From positions 7,093,501-7,157,500 of the forward strand of contig NZ_CP072827.1 of the NCBI RefSeq assembly GCF_017916255.1: 64,000 nucleotides of DNA, written 5' to 3'. Positions within the stretch are counted from its first letter, which is position 1, and each line of letters begins with the position of its first letter. This DNA comes from Streptomyces mobaraensis NBRC 13819 = DSM 40847 (lineage in GTDB: Bacteria > Actinomycetota > Actinomycetes > Streptomycetales > Streptomycetaceae). Positions 35,308 through 44,162 of the stretch are shown here, piece by piece. The translations under genes and the position numbers were made by a program. The notes below the pieces were generated by a model, which was not told the DNA's origin, ran no database searches, and saw nothing but the letters and a program-made list of their open reading frames with translations.

Positions 35308-36579
35308 CTACCCGGCGCGGCCCCGCCGCCGCCGGACGCGGCCGAGCGCCTCGGCGAGCGCCCCCGCCGACGCCCCCGCGACCAGCCCCCACAGCGCCCC
35401 CCAGCCCAGCAGCAGCGGCAGCCGGGGGTCGAGCCGGACCTCCCCGCCGAAGGCGTCGAGGTCACCCAGGCCGAACAGCGACAGCCCGTACCGCGCCGAG
35501 ACCCGGGTCAGCAGGCCGACGGCCACCAGGGCCACGGCCAGGGCCGGGGCCAGCCGGACGGCCTGCCGCCACCACGGCGCGGGGAAGCGGCGGGCCATCA
35601 GGAACGCGGCCGTCGCCAGCGCGAGCGCGGCCACCAGCGCCAGGACCCACGCCCGGTCGTCGTACCGGCCCAGCGAGGCCAGGTCCACCGTCGCCGTACC
35701 GCCGCCCGGCTCGCGCAGCACCGCGGCGAGCGCGTACGGCACCGGGAGCCCGATCGCGTCGGGCACGTTCCCCTCCCAGGCGCCGCCGAGGCCGGTGCCC
35801 AGGGCGAGCCAGGCGAGGTTGGGCAGCCCCAGCAGCAGGGTGGCCGCGGTCTCCGCCGGATGTCCCCGGGTGCACAGCGTCACCAGACCCACCGCCAGCC
35901 CCAGCACGACGTAACCCAGCAGCAGCCCCAGCACCGCCCGCACCGGCGGACGCGCCGCGTCCTGGAAGCGGCGCAGCGGGGGAGGGAGCGGGGTGCGGTA
36001 CGCGGCGAGGACGATGATCACGTACAGCACCAGCAGCCACAGCAGCCCCCGGCCCAGCGTGGCCGCCACGTCCGCGCGGAAGCCCACCTCCGGCCGTACG
36101 TCCAGCACGTCCCCGATCTCGTCCAGCAGTCCGCCGCCCAGCCCGATCCGGAAGGTGTGGCGCGCGGTCAGCGCCGGGACCAGCAGCGCCGGGATCCAGA
36201 GCACCGCCACCCGGGCCGCGCGGGCCGCCAGTTCCCGGCCGTCCGGCGGCGGCCCGTGGCGGAGCGGTCCCAGCGGCCGCAGCAGGCCCGCCGCCAGGGC
36301 GAGCGCCCCGGCCAGCGACACCGACAGCGGAACCACCGTGAGGGTGGCACCCGTACGGCCGAAGGACCCCGCGCCGCCGGTCAGTTCCACCGTCCCGCCC
36401 ACCGCGGCCACCACGGTCGCCGCCAGCACGGCCGGGAACGCCCCGGACGGCAGGCCGCCGGCCCCGGCCGCCCACAGGCCCAGCGCGGCGGTGGCGACCA
36501 TGGCCGCCACGGCGGCGGCCACCGCGCCGAACGCCTCTCCCCACGCCCGTACGGCCTCCGCGGAACGGGACCCCGACAT
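35308..36579 (-). CDS. Streptophobe-family multi-pass membrane protein
   Basis: 423 residues from ATG 36579. About ten hydrophobic helices, very rich in Ala, Leu and Gly. After a short polar N-terminus (SGSRSAEAVRAWGEAFGAV) come TM segments such as AVAAMVATAALGLWAAG and VPLSVSLAGALALAAGLL; the extracellular loops contain TARHTFRIGLGG. It ends with a basic tail. The family, restricted to streptomycetes, has no known function; assignment is from overall look and may be imprecise. Divergent from the DUF998 gene. Confidence 0.7.
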   Translation of the reverse strand: MSGSRSAEAVRAWGEAFGAVAAAVAAMVATAALGLWAAGAGGLPSGAFPAVLAATVVAAVGGTVELTGGAGSFGRTGATLTVVPLSVSLAGALALAAGLLRPLGPLRHGPPPDGRELAARAARVAVLWIPALLVPALTARHTFRIGLGGGLLDEIGDVLDVRPEVGFRADVAATLGRGLLWLLVLYVIIVLAAYRTPLPPPLRRFQDAARPPVRAVLGLLLGYVVLGLAVGLVTLCTRGHPAETAATLLLGLPNLAWLALGTGLGGAWEGNVPDAIGLPVPYALAAVLREPGGGTATVDLASLGRYDDRAWVLALVAALALATAAFLMARRFPAPWWRQAVRLAPALAVALVAVGLLTRVSARYGLSLFGLGDLDAFGGEVRLDPRLPLLLGWGALWGLVAGASAGALAEALGRVRRRRGRAG

Positions 36580-36756
36580 CTGACCCACGCGCGCTCCTGC
36601 CTTGGACGGACGGCGGCTGACCTCCCCATATGGCTCGAACCGTACGCCCCGGAACCGATTGCCACCCCTCCGCCGGGGCACTCGGGGGAAGCGGATGTTT
36701 CGTTTGCGGTAAGCGAGGTCCCGGTACACACAATGAGGATCTGGGGTGGCGGATAG

Positions 36757-37539
36757 ATGACTGACGGCACTGACAGCAGTTGCCTCGACCACGGGAGGCA
36801 GGCCCTGTACGAACCGCCCTCCTCCCCTCCGCGGCGGACCGCGCTGGTGCCCGCCGGGCCCCGGCCCGCCCCACCACCCGCACCGCCGAGGGCTCGCCTC
36901 TTCGCCCGCACGGTCGTGGCGCCCGCCCTGCTGCTCACGGCGGCCGTCGTCTACAACGACTGGCTGCTCGAGTTCCCGCTGCCCACCGGGCTCGACCCGC
37001 GGCACTCCTACGTCAGCGAGCTCTACGCCGCCGACCAGCGCTTCCACCTCCTCTTCGGGGCCGCGGAACTCCTCGCCGCCGCCCTGGTGGTGGCCGGCTC
37101 CCTGCTCGCCAGGGACCGCAGGGCGGGACCGGTGGCCGAGGGTGGGTGGTGGTGCCTGGTCGCCTTCGGGATCTGCTCGGTGGCCGACGTGATCGTCCCG
37201 ATGCGCTGCGCCCCCTCGGCGGAGGCCGGCTGCGAGGCCGTCAACCCCTGGCACACCGCCACCAGCGCCCTGGTGCACGCGGCCCTCTTCGGCTCGATGT
37301 TCCTGTTCACCGTCGCCGCCGCCCAGGCCCGCTGGCCCGTCCTGTCCCGCTGGACCCCCTGGGTCCCGGCCGCCGCCCTCGCTACGGCCGTCTCCACCGT
37401 GGGCCCGCTCTTCGGCCACCCGGGCTGGCACGGTGTCCCCCAACGGGCGCACCTGGTGCTCGTCGGCGTGTGGTTCGTCCTGCTCGCGGCGGAGCTGCGG
37501 GGGCCGGTGGGGGAACGGGGCGGGGCGCCGAGGGCGTGA
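36757..37539 (+). CDS. DUF998 family membrane protein
   Basis: A 260-residue protein with a 50-residue Pro-rich cytosolic N-terminus and about six helices. DUF998 landmarks are YNDWLLEFPLPTGLDPRHSYVSELYA near residue 65-90, then RFHLLFGAAELLAAALVV. It has two Cys in an external loop (RCAPSAEAGCEAV). Function unknown. The start ATG lies 20 bases after a GGGGTGGCGG run. Upstream are the promoters shared with the streptophobe-like gene. Confidence 0.82.
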   Translation: MTDGTDSSCLDHGRQALYEPPSSPPRRTALVPAGPRPAPPPAPPRARLFARTVVAPALLLTAAVVYNDWLLEFPLPTGLDPRHSYVSELYAADQRFHLLFGAAELLAAALVVAGSLLARDRRAGPVAEGGWWCLVAFGICSVADVIVPMRCAPSAEAGCEAVNPWHTATSALVHAALFGSMFLFTVAAAQARWPVLSRWTPWVPAAALATAVSTVGPLFGHPGWHGVPQRAHLVLVGVWFVLLAAELRGPVGERGGAPRA

Positions 37540-37606
37540 GGCGGGGCGCCGACCCGGAGGCCGCCTGACGGGGGAACGGCCGCTCTCCGTCCGGTCCGGG
37601 CAGCCT

Positions 37607-37670
37607 GTCCACATCACGCCTTCCCGCCGATCCGGGCGGGCCGGCCGTCCACATCGCGCCATCCCGCCGA
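37607..37670. repeat. Direct repeat upstream of the permease gene
   Basis: Two 24-base copies (37607-37630 and 37647-37670), identical at 22 positions and 40 bases apart, each beginning GTCCACATC and ending CCCGCCGA. They lie 117-180 bases before the permease start and may be operator sites. Confidence 0.5.
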
Positions 37671-37786
37671 ATTCCGACGCTGGCCATGGGCACGCCGCCG
37701 GTGTTGACTCGCACGGAGACATCCCCGGCGGCCGACGCGGCCCCGGCGTCCTGTTCCTCACGGAACTTCTCCCTGGGGGTACCCGC

Positions 37787-39316
37787 ATGCCTACCTCGGC
37801 ACGTGCCCGACGGAAGCGGTCCCGGCCGTCGGACGACGACGAGCGTGTCCTCGCGGAACTCGGCTACACCCAGCAACTGCACCGGCGCATGAGCGCGTTC
37901 GGGAACTTCTCCGCCTCCCTGTCGGTCATCTCCATCATGTCCGGGACGCTGCTGCTCCTCGGCTACGGCCTGAACAGCGGCGGGCCCGCGGTGGTGGTGT
38001 GGGGATGGCTCGCCGTGGGGCCGCCGGTGCTGTGCCTGGCCGCCGCGCTGGCCGAGATCACCTCGCGGTATCCCACCAGCGGCGGCCTGTACTACATGGC
38101 CCGGCAGCTCGGCGGCGAGCGGTGGAGCTGGTACACCGGCTGGCTCAACCTGCTGGGGCTGCTGGGCGGGATCGCCGCCCAGGACTACGGCATCGCGACC
38201 TTCGCCGGCGCCTGGGCGAACCTGCAGTTCGGCTACGTGCCGACGCCGAGATCCCTGCTGGTGGTGTACGCGGTCGTCCTCGCGCTGCACGCGCTCCTGA
38301 ACCTCTTCGGCACCCGGCTGATGAACGTCCTCACCTCCGTGAGCGCGTGGTGGCACCTGGCCGGGGCCGTCGTCATCATCGGCGCCCTGACCCTCGTCCC
38401 CTCCCACCACCAGCCGGCCGGCTTCGTGTTCTCCGAGTTCACCAACAACACCGGCTGGTCGAGCCCGGTGTACGTGATCCTGCTCGGGATGCTGCTGCCG
38501 TGCTTCGCGCTGGCCGGCTACGACACCTCGGCCCATCTGAGCGAGGAGACCAGCGGCGCCTCCGTGGCCGCGGCGCGCGGGATCGTGCGCTCGGTGGCGG
38601 TGTCCTGGATCGCCGGCGGCGTCCTGCTGGTCGCCCTGCTGTTCGCCGTCCAGGACTACGCCGCGACGCTGGGGAGCGAGACGGGGGTGCCGGTGGCGCA
38701 GATCCTGCTGGACGCCCTCGGCGTGGCGACGGCGAAGGCGCTGCTGCTGGTGGTCATCGGTGCGCAGTTCCTGTGCGGCTACACCGTGACCGCCGCCGCC
38801 GGCCGCATGATCTACGCCTTCGCCCGGGACGGCGCCCTGCCCGGCTCGGCGCGCTGGCGGCGGGTCAGCCGGCGCACGGCCGTCCCGGCCGACGCGGTCC
38901 TTCTCGCGGTCGCCGTCGCCTTCGTCCTCGCCCTGCCGTCCCTGTACTCCGCCACGGCGTTCTCGGCGGTGACGGCCATCTCCGTCGTCGGCTTCACCCC
39001 GGCCTACGCCATCCCGGTGCTGCTGCGCCTGCGCCACCGCGACCGGTTCACCCCCGGCCCCTGGCACCTGGGCCGCTGGAGCCGGCCGGTCGGCTGGGTG
39101 GCGGTGGTCTGGGCGGCCGGGGTGACCGCGCTGTTCCTGCTGCCGCAGTCCGCCCCGGTCACCGCCGAGACCTTCAACTACACGCCCGTCGCCCTGCTCA
39201 CGGCCCTCGCCGGGGCCGCCCTGTGGTGGCGCTTCGGACGCCGTACGTACGGTGTGCCGCGCTGCGGCGCGGCGCCTGCGCACGACGGGATCGAAGAGGC
39301 CGAGACCATCCTGTGA
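37787..39316 (+). CDS. APC-superfamily amino acid/amine permease
   Basis: 509 residues from ATG 37787 (GGGGGT upstream). Twelve membrane helices. The N-terminus (DDDERVLAELGYTQQLHRRMSAFGNFSASLSVISIMSGT) and the ALAEITSRYPTSGGLYYMARQLGG motif in TM2 are characteristic of the amino-acid/choline/GABA permease branch. It imports an amino acid, GABA or related amine. It is followed 26 bases later by a GNAT acetyltransferase, probably in the same transcript, which would fit acetylation of an imported amine. Confidence 0.92.
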   Translation: MPTSARARRKRSRPSDDDERVLAELGYTQQLHRRMSAFGNFSASLSVISIMSGTLLLLGYGLNSGGPAVVVWGWLAVGPPVLCLAAALAEITSRYPTSGGLYYMARQLGGERWSWYTGWLNLLGLLGGIAAQDYGIATFAGAWANLQFGYVPTPRSLLVVYAVVLALHALLNLFGTRLMNVLTSVSAWWHLAGAVVIIGALTLVPSHHQPAGFVFSEFTNNTGWSSPVYVILLGMLLPCFALAGYDTSAHLSEETSGASVAAARGIVRSVAVSWIAGGVLLVALLFAVQDYAATLGSETGVPVAQILLDALGVATAKALLLVVIGAQFLCGYTVTAAAGRMIYAFARDGALPGSARWRRVSRRTAVPADAVLLAVAVAFVLALPSLYSATAFSAVTAISVVGFTPAYAIPVLLRLRHRDRFTPGPWHLGRWSRPVGWVAVVWAAGVTALFLLPQSAPVTAETFNYTPVALLTALAGAALWWRFGRRTYGVPRCGAAPAHDGIEEAETIL

Positions 39317-39342
39317 GGGCTCTCAGCACCCATGGAGGCATC

Positions 39343-40143
39343 ATGACCGTTCCCGCGGAGTCCGTGGAGTCGGTACGGCAACTCACCGCCGCCTGGCGGA
39401 CGCTGGTGCTCGACCGCGACGCGGACGCGGACGTGCGCGACCTTCCGGGCATCGCCGTCCGCTGGGCCGACAGCCGGTTCGGGTTCTTCAACTGCGTCAC
39501 CCTGACCGAGGAGGAAGCGGGAGCGGAGAGCGTCGGGCACCGCTTGGCCCGGGCCGCGGACATCATGCGGGCCAAGGAGCACCCGGGCTTCCTGTGGCTC
39601 TTCGAGGACCTCCTCGACGAGGAAGCCCGCTCCGGACTGGAGGCGGCGGCCGGGCGGGCCGGCCTCCGATACGCCTTCCCCGGTACGGGCATGGCCGCCG
39701 ACCTGCCCGCCCTCCCCGAACCGGCCCACTCCGAGCTGACGTTCGTCCGGGTACGCACCGACGGACACCTGCGGGTTTACGCCGATCTCCAATCGCGCGC
39801 CTACGGGTTCCCCGCGGAGGAGGCCCGCGACGGCCTGGCCGGATCCGCGCTCTGGAAGGACGGGGTCCACGCCTACCTGGCCCTGCGGGACGACGAGGCG
39901 GTGGCCTGTGCGGCCACCGTCGAGGCGCGCGGCCGTCTGCACGTCGTGTTCGTCGCCACGGACCCGCGGTGGCAGCGCCGGGGCTACGGCGAGGCGGTCA
40001 CGCGCAAGGCGCTGTACGAGGGCGCGCGGGCCACCGGGCTGACCCGCGCGACCCTGCACGCCACCGCCGCCGGAGCCCCCGTGTACCCGCGCATCGGGTT
40101 CGAGCCGAACTCGCGGATGCGTTTCTACGGCCTGGAAGGCTGA
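39343..40143 (+). CDS. GNAT family N-acetyltransferase
   Basis: 266 residues from ATG 39343 (GGAGG four bases upstream). The C-terminal GNAT domain (about 140-262) has motif A LHVVFVATDPRWQRRGYGEAV with the acetyl-CoA loop RRGYG, and motif B-like YPRIGFEPNSRMRFYGL. The N-terminal 130 residues form a second, degenerate GNAT-like half. It acetylates an unknown amine. It follows the APC permease by 26 bases. A tandem duplication covers the 3' end of the gene. Confidence 0.9.
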   Translation: MTVPAESVESVRQLTAAWRTLVLDRDADADVRDLPGIAVRWADSRFGFFNCVTLTEEEAGAESVGHRLARAADIMRAKEHPGFLWLFEDLLDEEARSGLEAAAGRAGLRYAFPGTGMAADLPALPEPAHSELTFVRVRTDGHLRVYADLQSRAYGFPAEEARDGLAGSALWKDGVHAYLALRDDEAVACAATVEARGRLHVVFVATDPRWQRRGYGEAVTRKALYEGARATGLTRATLHATAAGAPVYPRIGFEPNSRMRFYGLEG

Positions 40144-40173
40144 TCCGGTTTACGGCCCGAAAGGCTGATCCGG
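40123..40173. repeat. Tandem duplication at the GNAT 3' end
   Basis: The last coding bases, with the stop codon, of the GNAT gene are repeated immediately downstream with a 25-base period: TACGGCC...AAGGCTGATCCGG at 40126-40148 and 40151-40173, identical at 21 of 23 positions. A small recent duplication. Confidence 0.6.
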
Positions 40174-40564
40174 CCGGGTGAGACCGGGCTCACAGCGCGG
40201 GGGATGTCACGCCCCGAGGGGTCGTACCCCTCTCAGGAGTGAGCACCACGGAGGGACACGGAAGGGCGCCGGGAGAACGGCGCCCGCCCGAGACCGCACG
40301 GTCCCCGCCACGGCGTTCCGGATCGGCATTCGATCCGGGCGGCGGCGGCCGTGCTGCCCCGCTCGCCGCCCGTGCGCCGGGACAATCCCCCGTCACCCAG
40401 CGCGGGGCGGCGGGCGGGGCGTTCTCCATGGCTTCTCCCTCCGTTCCCGCTCCTTTCCATTCCCTGTTGATCCGGTTTCGCTCGGCCTCGGCCGGAGCGG
40501 TTCCGGTGGAAGGGCGGGGGACGGTCGTGAAAGCGTGGAGGAATCGCGGAGGAATCCGGAAGGG
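40144..40564. other. Gene-free convergent spacer
   Basis: 421 bases between two converging genes; no supported ORF. A weak hairpin (GGGCGCC arms at 40264-40270 and 40279-40285, eight-base loop) may end the permease/GNAT transcript. Confidence 0.5.
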
Positions 40565-40786
40565 TTAGGTTCCGTCGGCGGGGAAAGGAGTGGGCCCGAC
40601 CGCCGCGGCATTCATGATTTCGGTGAGGTCGTAGAGAGCGCGGCGGGTGCTTCCGTACCGCGTGATCTTTCCCCGGCTCGACCATTTGCGAATGGTCGCG
40701 GGGGACACCCCGGCGGCGAGGGCCGCGAGTTCGGTGGTGACGAGCCGGGTTTCCCCGTCGGCCTCCCCGCCGGCGGCGGGGCTCAC
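40565..40786 (-). CDS. Small helix-turn-helix DNA-binding protein
   Basis: 73 residues. GTG 40786 overlaps the stop of the upstream gene as GTGA, so translation is coupled. The chain has TTELAALAAGVSPATIRKWSSRGKITRYGSTRRALYDLTEI, an excisionase/MerR-like winged helix (helix-turn-helix then a basic wing). It should bind DNA, probably with the zinc-ribbon protein encoded just before it. It is oriented away from the polyketide cluster, which begins 1.5 kb away. Confidence 0.75.
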   Translation of the reverse strand: MSPAAGGEADGETRLVTTELAALAAGVSPATIRKWSSRGKITRYGSTRRALYDLTEIMNAAAVGPTPFPADGT

Positions 40787-41502
40787 GCGGCGCCCTCGGC
40801 GGAACGGCCGAGGCCCTGTTCCCGCCGGAGGTTCCGCATCAGCGCCAGCCACTGGTGCGGCAGCCAGGTGTGCCCCGCGGCGCACCGCACCTGCCCCACG
40901 TCCTTCGCGCCGGTCAGCGGGGCCGGGGAGAGCGGTCGCGCGCAGCCCGGGTGGACGCAGCTGCCGAGGTTCGTGACCAGGGACGGCTTGACGTAGGCCG
41001 CGCGCCGGGCGGTCTCGGCGGCGTCCAGCAGTTCCTCGACGAAGTCCCCGGCCGCGGGGTGGCACAGCAGCCAGTCCAGGTGGCCGAGGAGGAACGCGGC
41101 GAGTTCGGCCGGGCGTCGGCGCGGCGCGCCCACGCCCCGCTCGTCCGCCACCAGCGCCGCCCAGGAGGACAGGGTGCCCAGGATGCGCGACCGGGTCGCC
41201 ATCGCGCCCTCGTCGAGCGGCGGCCCGGAGTGGCGCCGGGCGCCGCCGACCGGCCTGAGCGGCCCGTGCCGGCGGGGCAGCAGGGCGGCCTCGCAGTCGG
41301 CGTAGATGTCCGGCAGTTCGCCGAGGCAGGACCGCACCGCGCTGCCGCACGCGGCGCACGGCCGGGGTCCGGGGTCCGGCGCGCCGGGGCGGCGGCGCCG
41401 GAGGCCGGTGTGGCGGCCCGTGCTGCACTCCGCGGGGCGGGGGCTCGCGGGGCGCGGCCCTGACGGACGCGATCCCGCGGAACTCGATTCCGGTGAACTC
41501 AT
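40783..41502 (-). CDS. Putative zinc-ribbon protein paired with an HTH protein
   Basis: 239 residues from ATG 41502 (GAGAAGGA upstream). I do not recognise a characterised family. After a disordered Ser/Pro/Arg-rich N-terminus come two Cys clusters: CAACGSAVRSC at about residue 50-60 and, near 190, CVHPGCARPLSP...VRCAAGHTW, both typical of zinc ribbons. A helical middle part lies between them. It is coupled by GTGA to the HTH gene downstream. The pair is divergent from the polyketide cluster, and a 25-base palindromic site lies between them, so it may be the pathway regulator. Confidence 0.65.
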   Translation of the reverse strand: MSSPESSSAGSRPSGPRPASPRPAECSTGRHTGLRRRRPGAPDPGPRPCAACGSAVRSCLGELPDIYADCEAALLPRRHGPLRPVGGARRHSGPPLDEGAMATRSRILGTLSSWAALVADERGVGAPRRRPAELAAFLLGHLDWLLCHPAAGDFVEELLDAAETARRAAYVKPSLVTNLGSCVHPGCARPLSPAPLTGAKDVGQVRCAAGHTWLPHQWLALMRNLRREQGLGRSAEGAA

Positions 41503-41752
41503 TTCCTTCTCCCGAGGCTCGTGGTGGGGTGCCGGCGCGGAAGCGCGCACCGGGAGCGCCGTGTCCAGGGGTGGGGTGGGTGGGACCCCTGGAGCGAAGG
41601 GGTGGCGGCATCGGTGAACGGGCCCGGGACCGCGTCCGGATCGCCCCCGGAACGGCCATGGCGGATTCCGGTTCCGCCGGTTCGCCGGCCGGTGGGTCCC
41701 GCGTTCCGGAAAAACCCGGTCGGGAAAGGTAATGAGCGTACGACGTGCCGTG

Positions 41753-41777
41753 CCAGATTTCCGATCATGAAATCTGG
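41753..41777. promoter_or_regulatory. CCAGATTTC-N7-GAAATCTGG operator candidate
   Basis: Perfect nine-base arms with a seven-base spacer in an AT-rich patch. It lies 251 bases upstream of the zinc-ribbon/HTH operon and about 510 bases upstream of the first cluster gene, well placed for autoregulation and cluster control. Confidence 0.55.
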
Positions 41778-42068
41778 AACCCCCGTTTCTGGCCCCCGTG
41801 GCATCGCGCCCGGGTGACCGGGCGGAACGATTCCCCCATTCCGTCCCTGGGGTGGACGGGGGCGCGTTCCGTGCGATGCAGGGTCGGACCCTACAAGCCC
41901 CCGAGGGTGTTGTCTACATGTATTCGGGCGGGAAAGGGGATTCCGACCGACGCCTGCCGGACGGGCACCGCGAGGGTCCGGGAAGCCGGAATAACCGAGG
42001 CCGTTCCGCCGCCCGGGAACGGAATCGCGCACCACCGCCGCCGGTAATTCCCGGCTGAGCTGCGGCGT

Positions 42069-42098
42069 TTGACACCGGCTCGGCCGCACTGTCACGCT
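42069..42098 (+). promoter_or_regulatory. Weak promoter candidate before the first cluster gene
   Basis: TTGACA at 42069-42074 is a good -35 hexamer; CACGCT at 42093-42098 (18-base spacer) is only a poor -10. It lies about 190 bases before the first hydroxylase start. Confidence 0.25.
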
Positions 42099-42288
42099 AA
42101 CGGGCAGCGGCAGAACTGTGTCCGCTTCCGGGGCGCGGGAGACCTCTCCTCCCGTGCGCCCCCTCTCCCTCTCTTCCGCAGGGCCGACCGCCGCGCACCG
42201 GCGCGCCTCCGCCCCGCCCTTCCGTTCGCCAACTCCCCTGCCGCGGCCGGGTCCGTCCGCCGTGCCGCGCCCGGGGCGAGGAGACAGC

Positions 42289-43776
42289 ATGGATGTTCCG
42301 GTGATCGTCGTCGGAGCCGGCCCCACCGGGCTGTTCCTGGCCGCCGAACTGCGCCTCGGCGGCGTCGACGTCCTCGTCCTCGACGCACTCGACCGGCCCT
42401 CCGGGCAGTCCCGGGGGCTCGGCTTCACCGCCCGCGCGACCGAACTCTTCGACATGCGCGGCCTGTTGCCACGCTTCGGCACCGTACGGACCGACACCCG
42501 CGGGCACTTCGGCGGCATACCGCTCGACTACGGTGTCCTCGACGGCGGCCACTTCGGCGCCCGCGGGATCCCCCAGGCGCGCACCGAGGCCGTCCTCGCC
42601 GACCGGGCCACGGAGCTCGGCGCGGAGATCCGGCGCGGCTGGAAGGCCGTCGGGCTGGTCAACGGGCCCGACGGCGCCGAGGTCGAGGCCGAGACGCCCG
42701 CCGGGCGCCGCCGGCTGCGCTGCCGGTTCCTCGTCGGCTGCGACGGCGGGCACAGCTTCGTGCGGGGCGCGGCCGGGATCGCCTTCCCCGGCACCGCCGC
42801 CACCCGGGAGATGTTCCTCGCCGACGTGGCCGGCGCCGCCGGCGGGGGCATCCGGCCGCGGCCCATCGGCGAACGGCTGCCCGGCGGCATGGTGATGTCC
42901 GCCCCGCTCACCGACGGCGTCGACCGCGTCATCGTCTGCGAACGCGGCACCCCGCCCCGGCGGCGCGACCGGCCCGTCACCTTCGACGAGGTCGCCGCCG
43001 CCTGGCGGAGGCTGACCGGCGAGGACATCGGCGGCGGCACCGCGCACTGGGTCAGCTCCTTCGGCGACGCCACCCACCAGGCCGTCGCGTACCGCAAGGA
43101 CTCGGTGCTGCTGGCCGGCGACGCCGCCCACACCCACCTGCCGGCCGGCGGCCAGGGGCTCAGCGTCGGCGTCCAGGACGCCGCCAACCTCGGCTGGAAG
43201 CTCGCCGCGACCGTCCACGGCTGGGCACCGCCCGGCCTGCTCGACACCTACCACGCCGAGCGGCACCCCGTCGGCGCCCGGCTGCTGGCCAACACCCGGG
43301 CCCAGGGGCTGCTGTACCTCGGCGGGGAGGAGACGCTGCCGCTGCGCGCGGTCTTCGCCGAGCTGATGGAACTCCCCGAAGCGGGCCGCCACTTGGCGGG
43401 CCGGGTCAGCGGGCTCGACATCCGCTACGGCACCTTCCCCGACGGCGGCCACCCGCTCCTCGGCCGACGCCTGCCGCCGGCGGACCTCGTCGGCGAGGAC
43501 GGCCCCACCACCACCTTCGCCCAGCTCCGCACCGGCCGCGGGGTCCTCCTCGACCTCGCCGCCGACCCGGACGTCCGGGACGCGGCCCGGCCCTGGGCGG
43601 ACCGGGTCCGCGTCGTCACCGCCGCCCCGCGCGAGGCGCCCGGCGGCCCGCTCGACGGGACCGCCGCCCTGCTCGTCCGGCCCGACGGCCACGTCGCCTG
43701 GGCCGCGCCCGGCGGCGGCCCGCCCGTCGCCCTGCCCGCCGCCCTACGGCGCTGGTTCGGCCGGGCCGCCCGCTGA
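42289..43776 (+). CDS. FAD-dependent aromatic hydroxylase (PgaE/UrdE/JadH-like)
   Basis: 495 residues from ATG 42289 (GAGGAG six bases upstream). A class A flavoprotein hydroxylase: FAD-binding VIVVGAGPTGLFLAAELRLGG at 5-25, then SRGLGFTARATELFD, LVGCDGGHSFVR (DG motif), and GDAAHTHLPAGGQGLSVGVQDAANLGWKL (GD motif). The C-terminal thioredoxin-like tail ends LIRPDGHVAWAAPGG-like. It closely resembles PgaE-type angucycline C-12 hydroxylases, which act on prejadomycin-like tetracycles with NADPH and oxygen. First gene of the core operon, as in pga/urd clusters. Confidence 0.92.
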   Translation: MDVPVIVVGAGPTGLFLAAELRLGGVDVLVLDALDRPSGQSRGLGFTARATELFDMRGLLPRFGTVRTDTRGHFGGIPLDYGVLDGGHFGARGIPQARTEAVLADRATELGAEIRRGWKAVGLVNGPDGAEVEAETPAGRRRLRCRFLVGCDGGHSFVRGAAGIAFPGTAATREMFLADVAGAAGGGIRPRPIGERLPGGMVMSAPLTDGVDRVIVCERGTPPRRRDRPVTFDEVAAAWRRLTGEDIGGGTAHWVSSFGDATHQAVAYRKDSVLLAGDAAHTHLPAGGQGLSVGVQDAANLGWKLAATVHGWAPPGLLDTYHAERHPVGARLLANTRAQGLLYLGGEETLPLRAVFAELMELPEAGRHLAGRVSGLDIRYGTFPDGGHPLLGRRLPPADLVGEDGPTTTFAQLRTGRGVLLDLAADPDVRDAARPWADRVRVVTAAPREAPGGPLDGTAALLVRPDGHVAWAAPGGGPPVALPAALRRWFGRAAR

Positions 43777-43820
43777 ACCGCACCACCCGCACGGCAGACC
43801 CTTCCGACAACGGAGGCACC

Positions 43821-44162
43821 ATGCACAGCACCCTCATCGTGGCCCGGATGGACCCGGCATCATTCGGCGAAGTGTCCCGGATCTTCCGTGAGTTCGACGA
43901 GACCGAGCTGCCGGACGCCATGGGCACCCGGCGCCGCGAGCTCTTCCACTACCGGGGGCTCTACTTCCACCTCCAGGACTTCGACGCCGACCACGGCGGC
44001 GCGGCCGTCGAGCGGGCGCGCGAACACCCGCTCTTCGTCAAGGTCAGCGAGGACCTCAAGCCGTACGTCACGGCCTACGACCCGGACACCTGGCGCTCGC
44101 CCGCCGACGCCATGGCCACCCGCTTCTACCACTGGGACGGCACGCAGGGGAGCGGTCGGTGA
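43821..44162 (+). CDS. TcmI-family polyketide cyclase (UrdF/JadI-like)
   Basis: 113 residues from ATG 43821 (GGAGG four bases upstream). The ferredoxin-like TcmI fold is signalled by [26 protein letters not shown], then [26 protein letters not shown], which is very like JadI, UrdF and PgaF. In angucycline pathways this cyclase closes the last two rings to give the angular tetracycle. The stop overlaps the KS-alpha start as GTGA. Its presence, directly before the ketosynthases, is a strong marker for an angucycline-type product. Confidence 0.93.
   Translation: MHSTLIVARMDPASFGEVSRIFREFDETELPDAMGTRRRELFHYRGLYFHLQDFDADHGGAAVERAREHPLFVKVSEDLKPYVTAYDPDTWRSPADAMATRFYHWDGTQGSGR

Larger units (their letters stand above)
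41503..42288. other. Divergent intergenic region ahead of the polyketide cluster
   Basis: 786 bases without a supported gene. It contains the inverted repeat at 41753-41777, AGGGTC-G-GACCCT at 41880-41892, the palindrome TACATGTA at 41915-41922, and TTGACA at 42069-42074, which could be a -35 element. No SARP-type regulator gene is present. Confidence 0.55.

Noticed and set aside
41745..42047. 100-codon + frame between the HTH pair and the cluster
   Set aside because: No ribosome-binding site, no recognisable motif, codon third positions not GC-biased.
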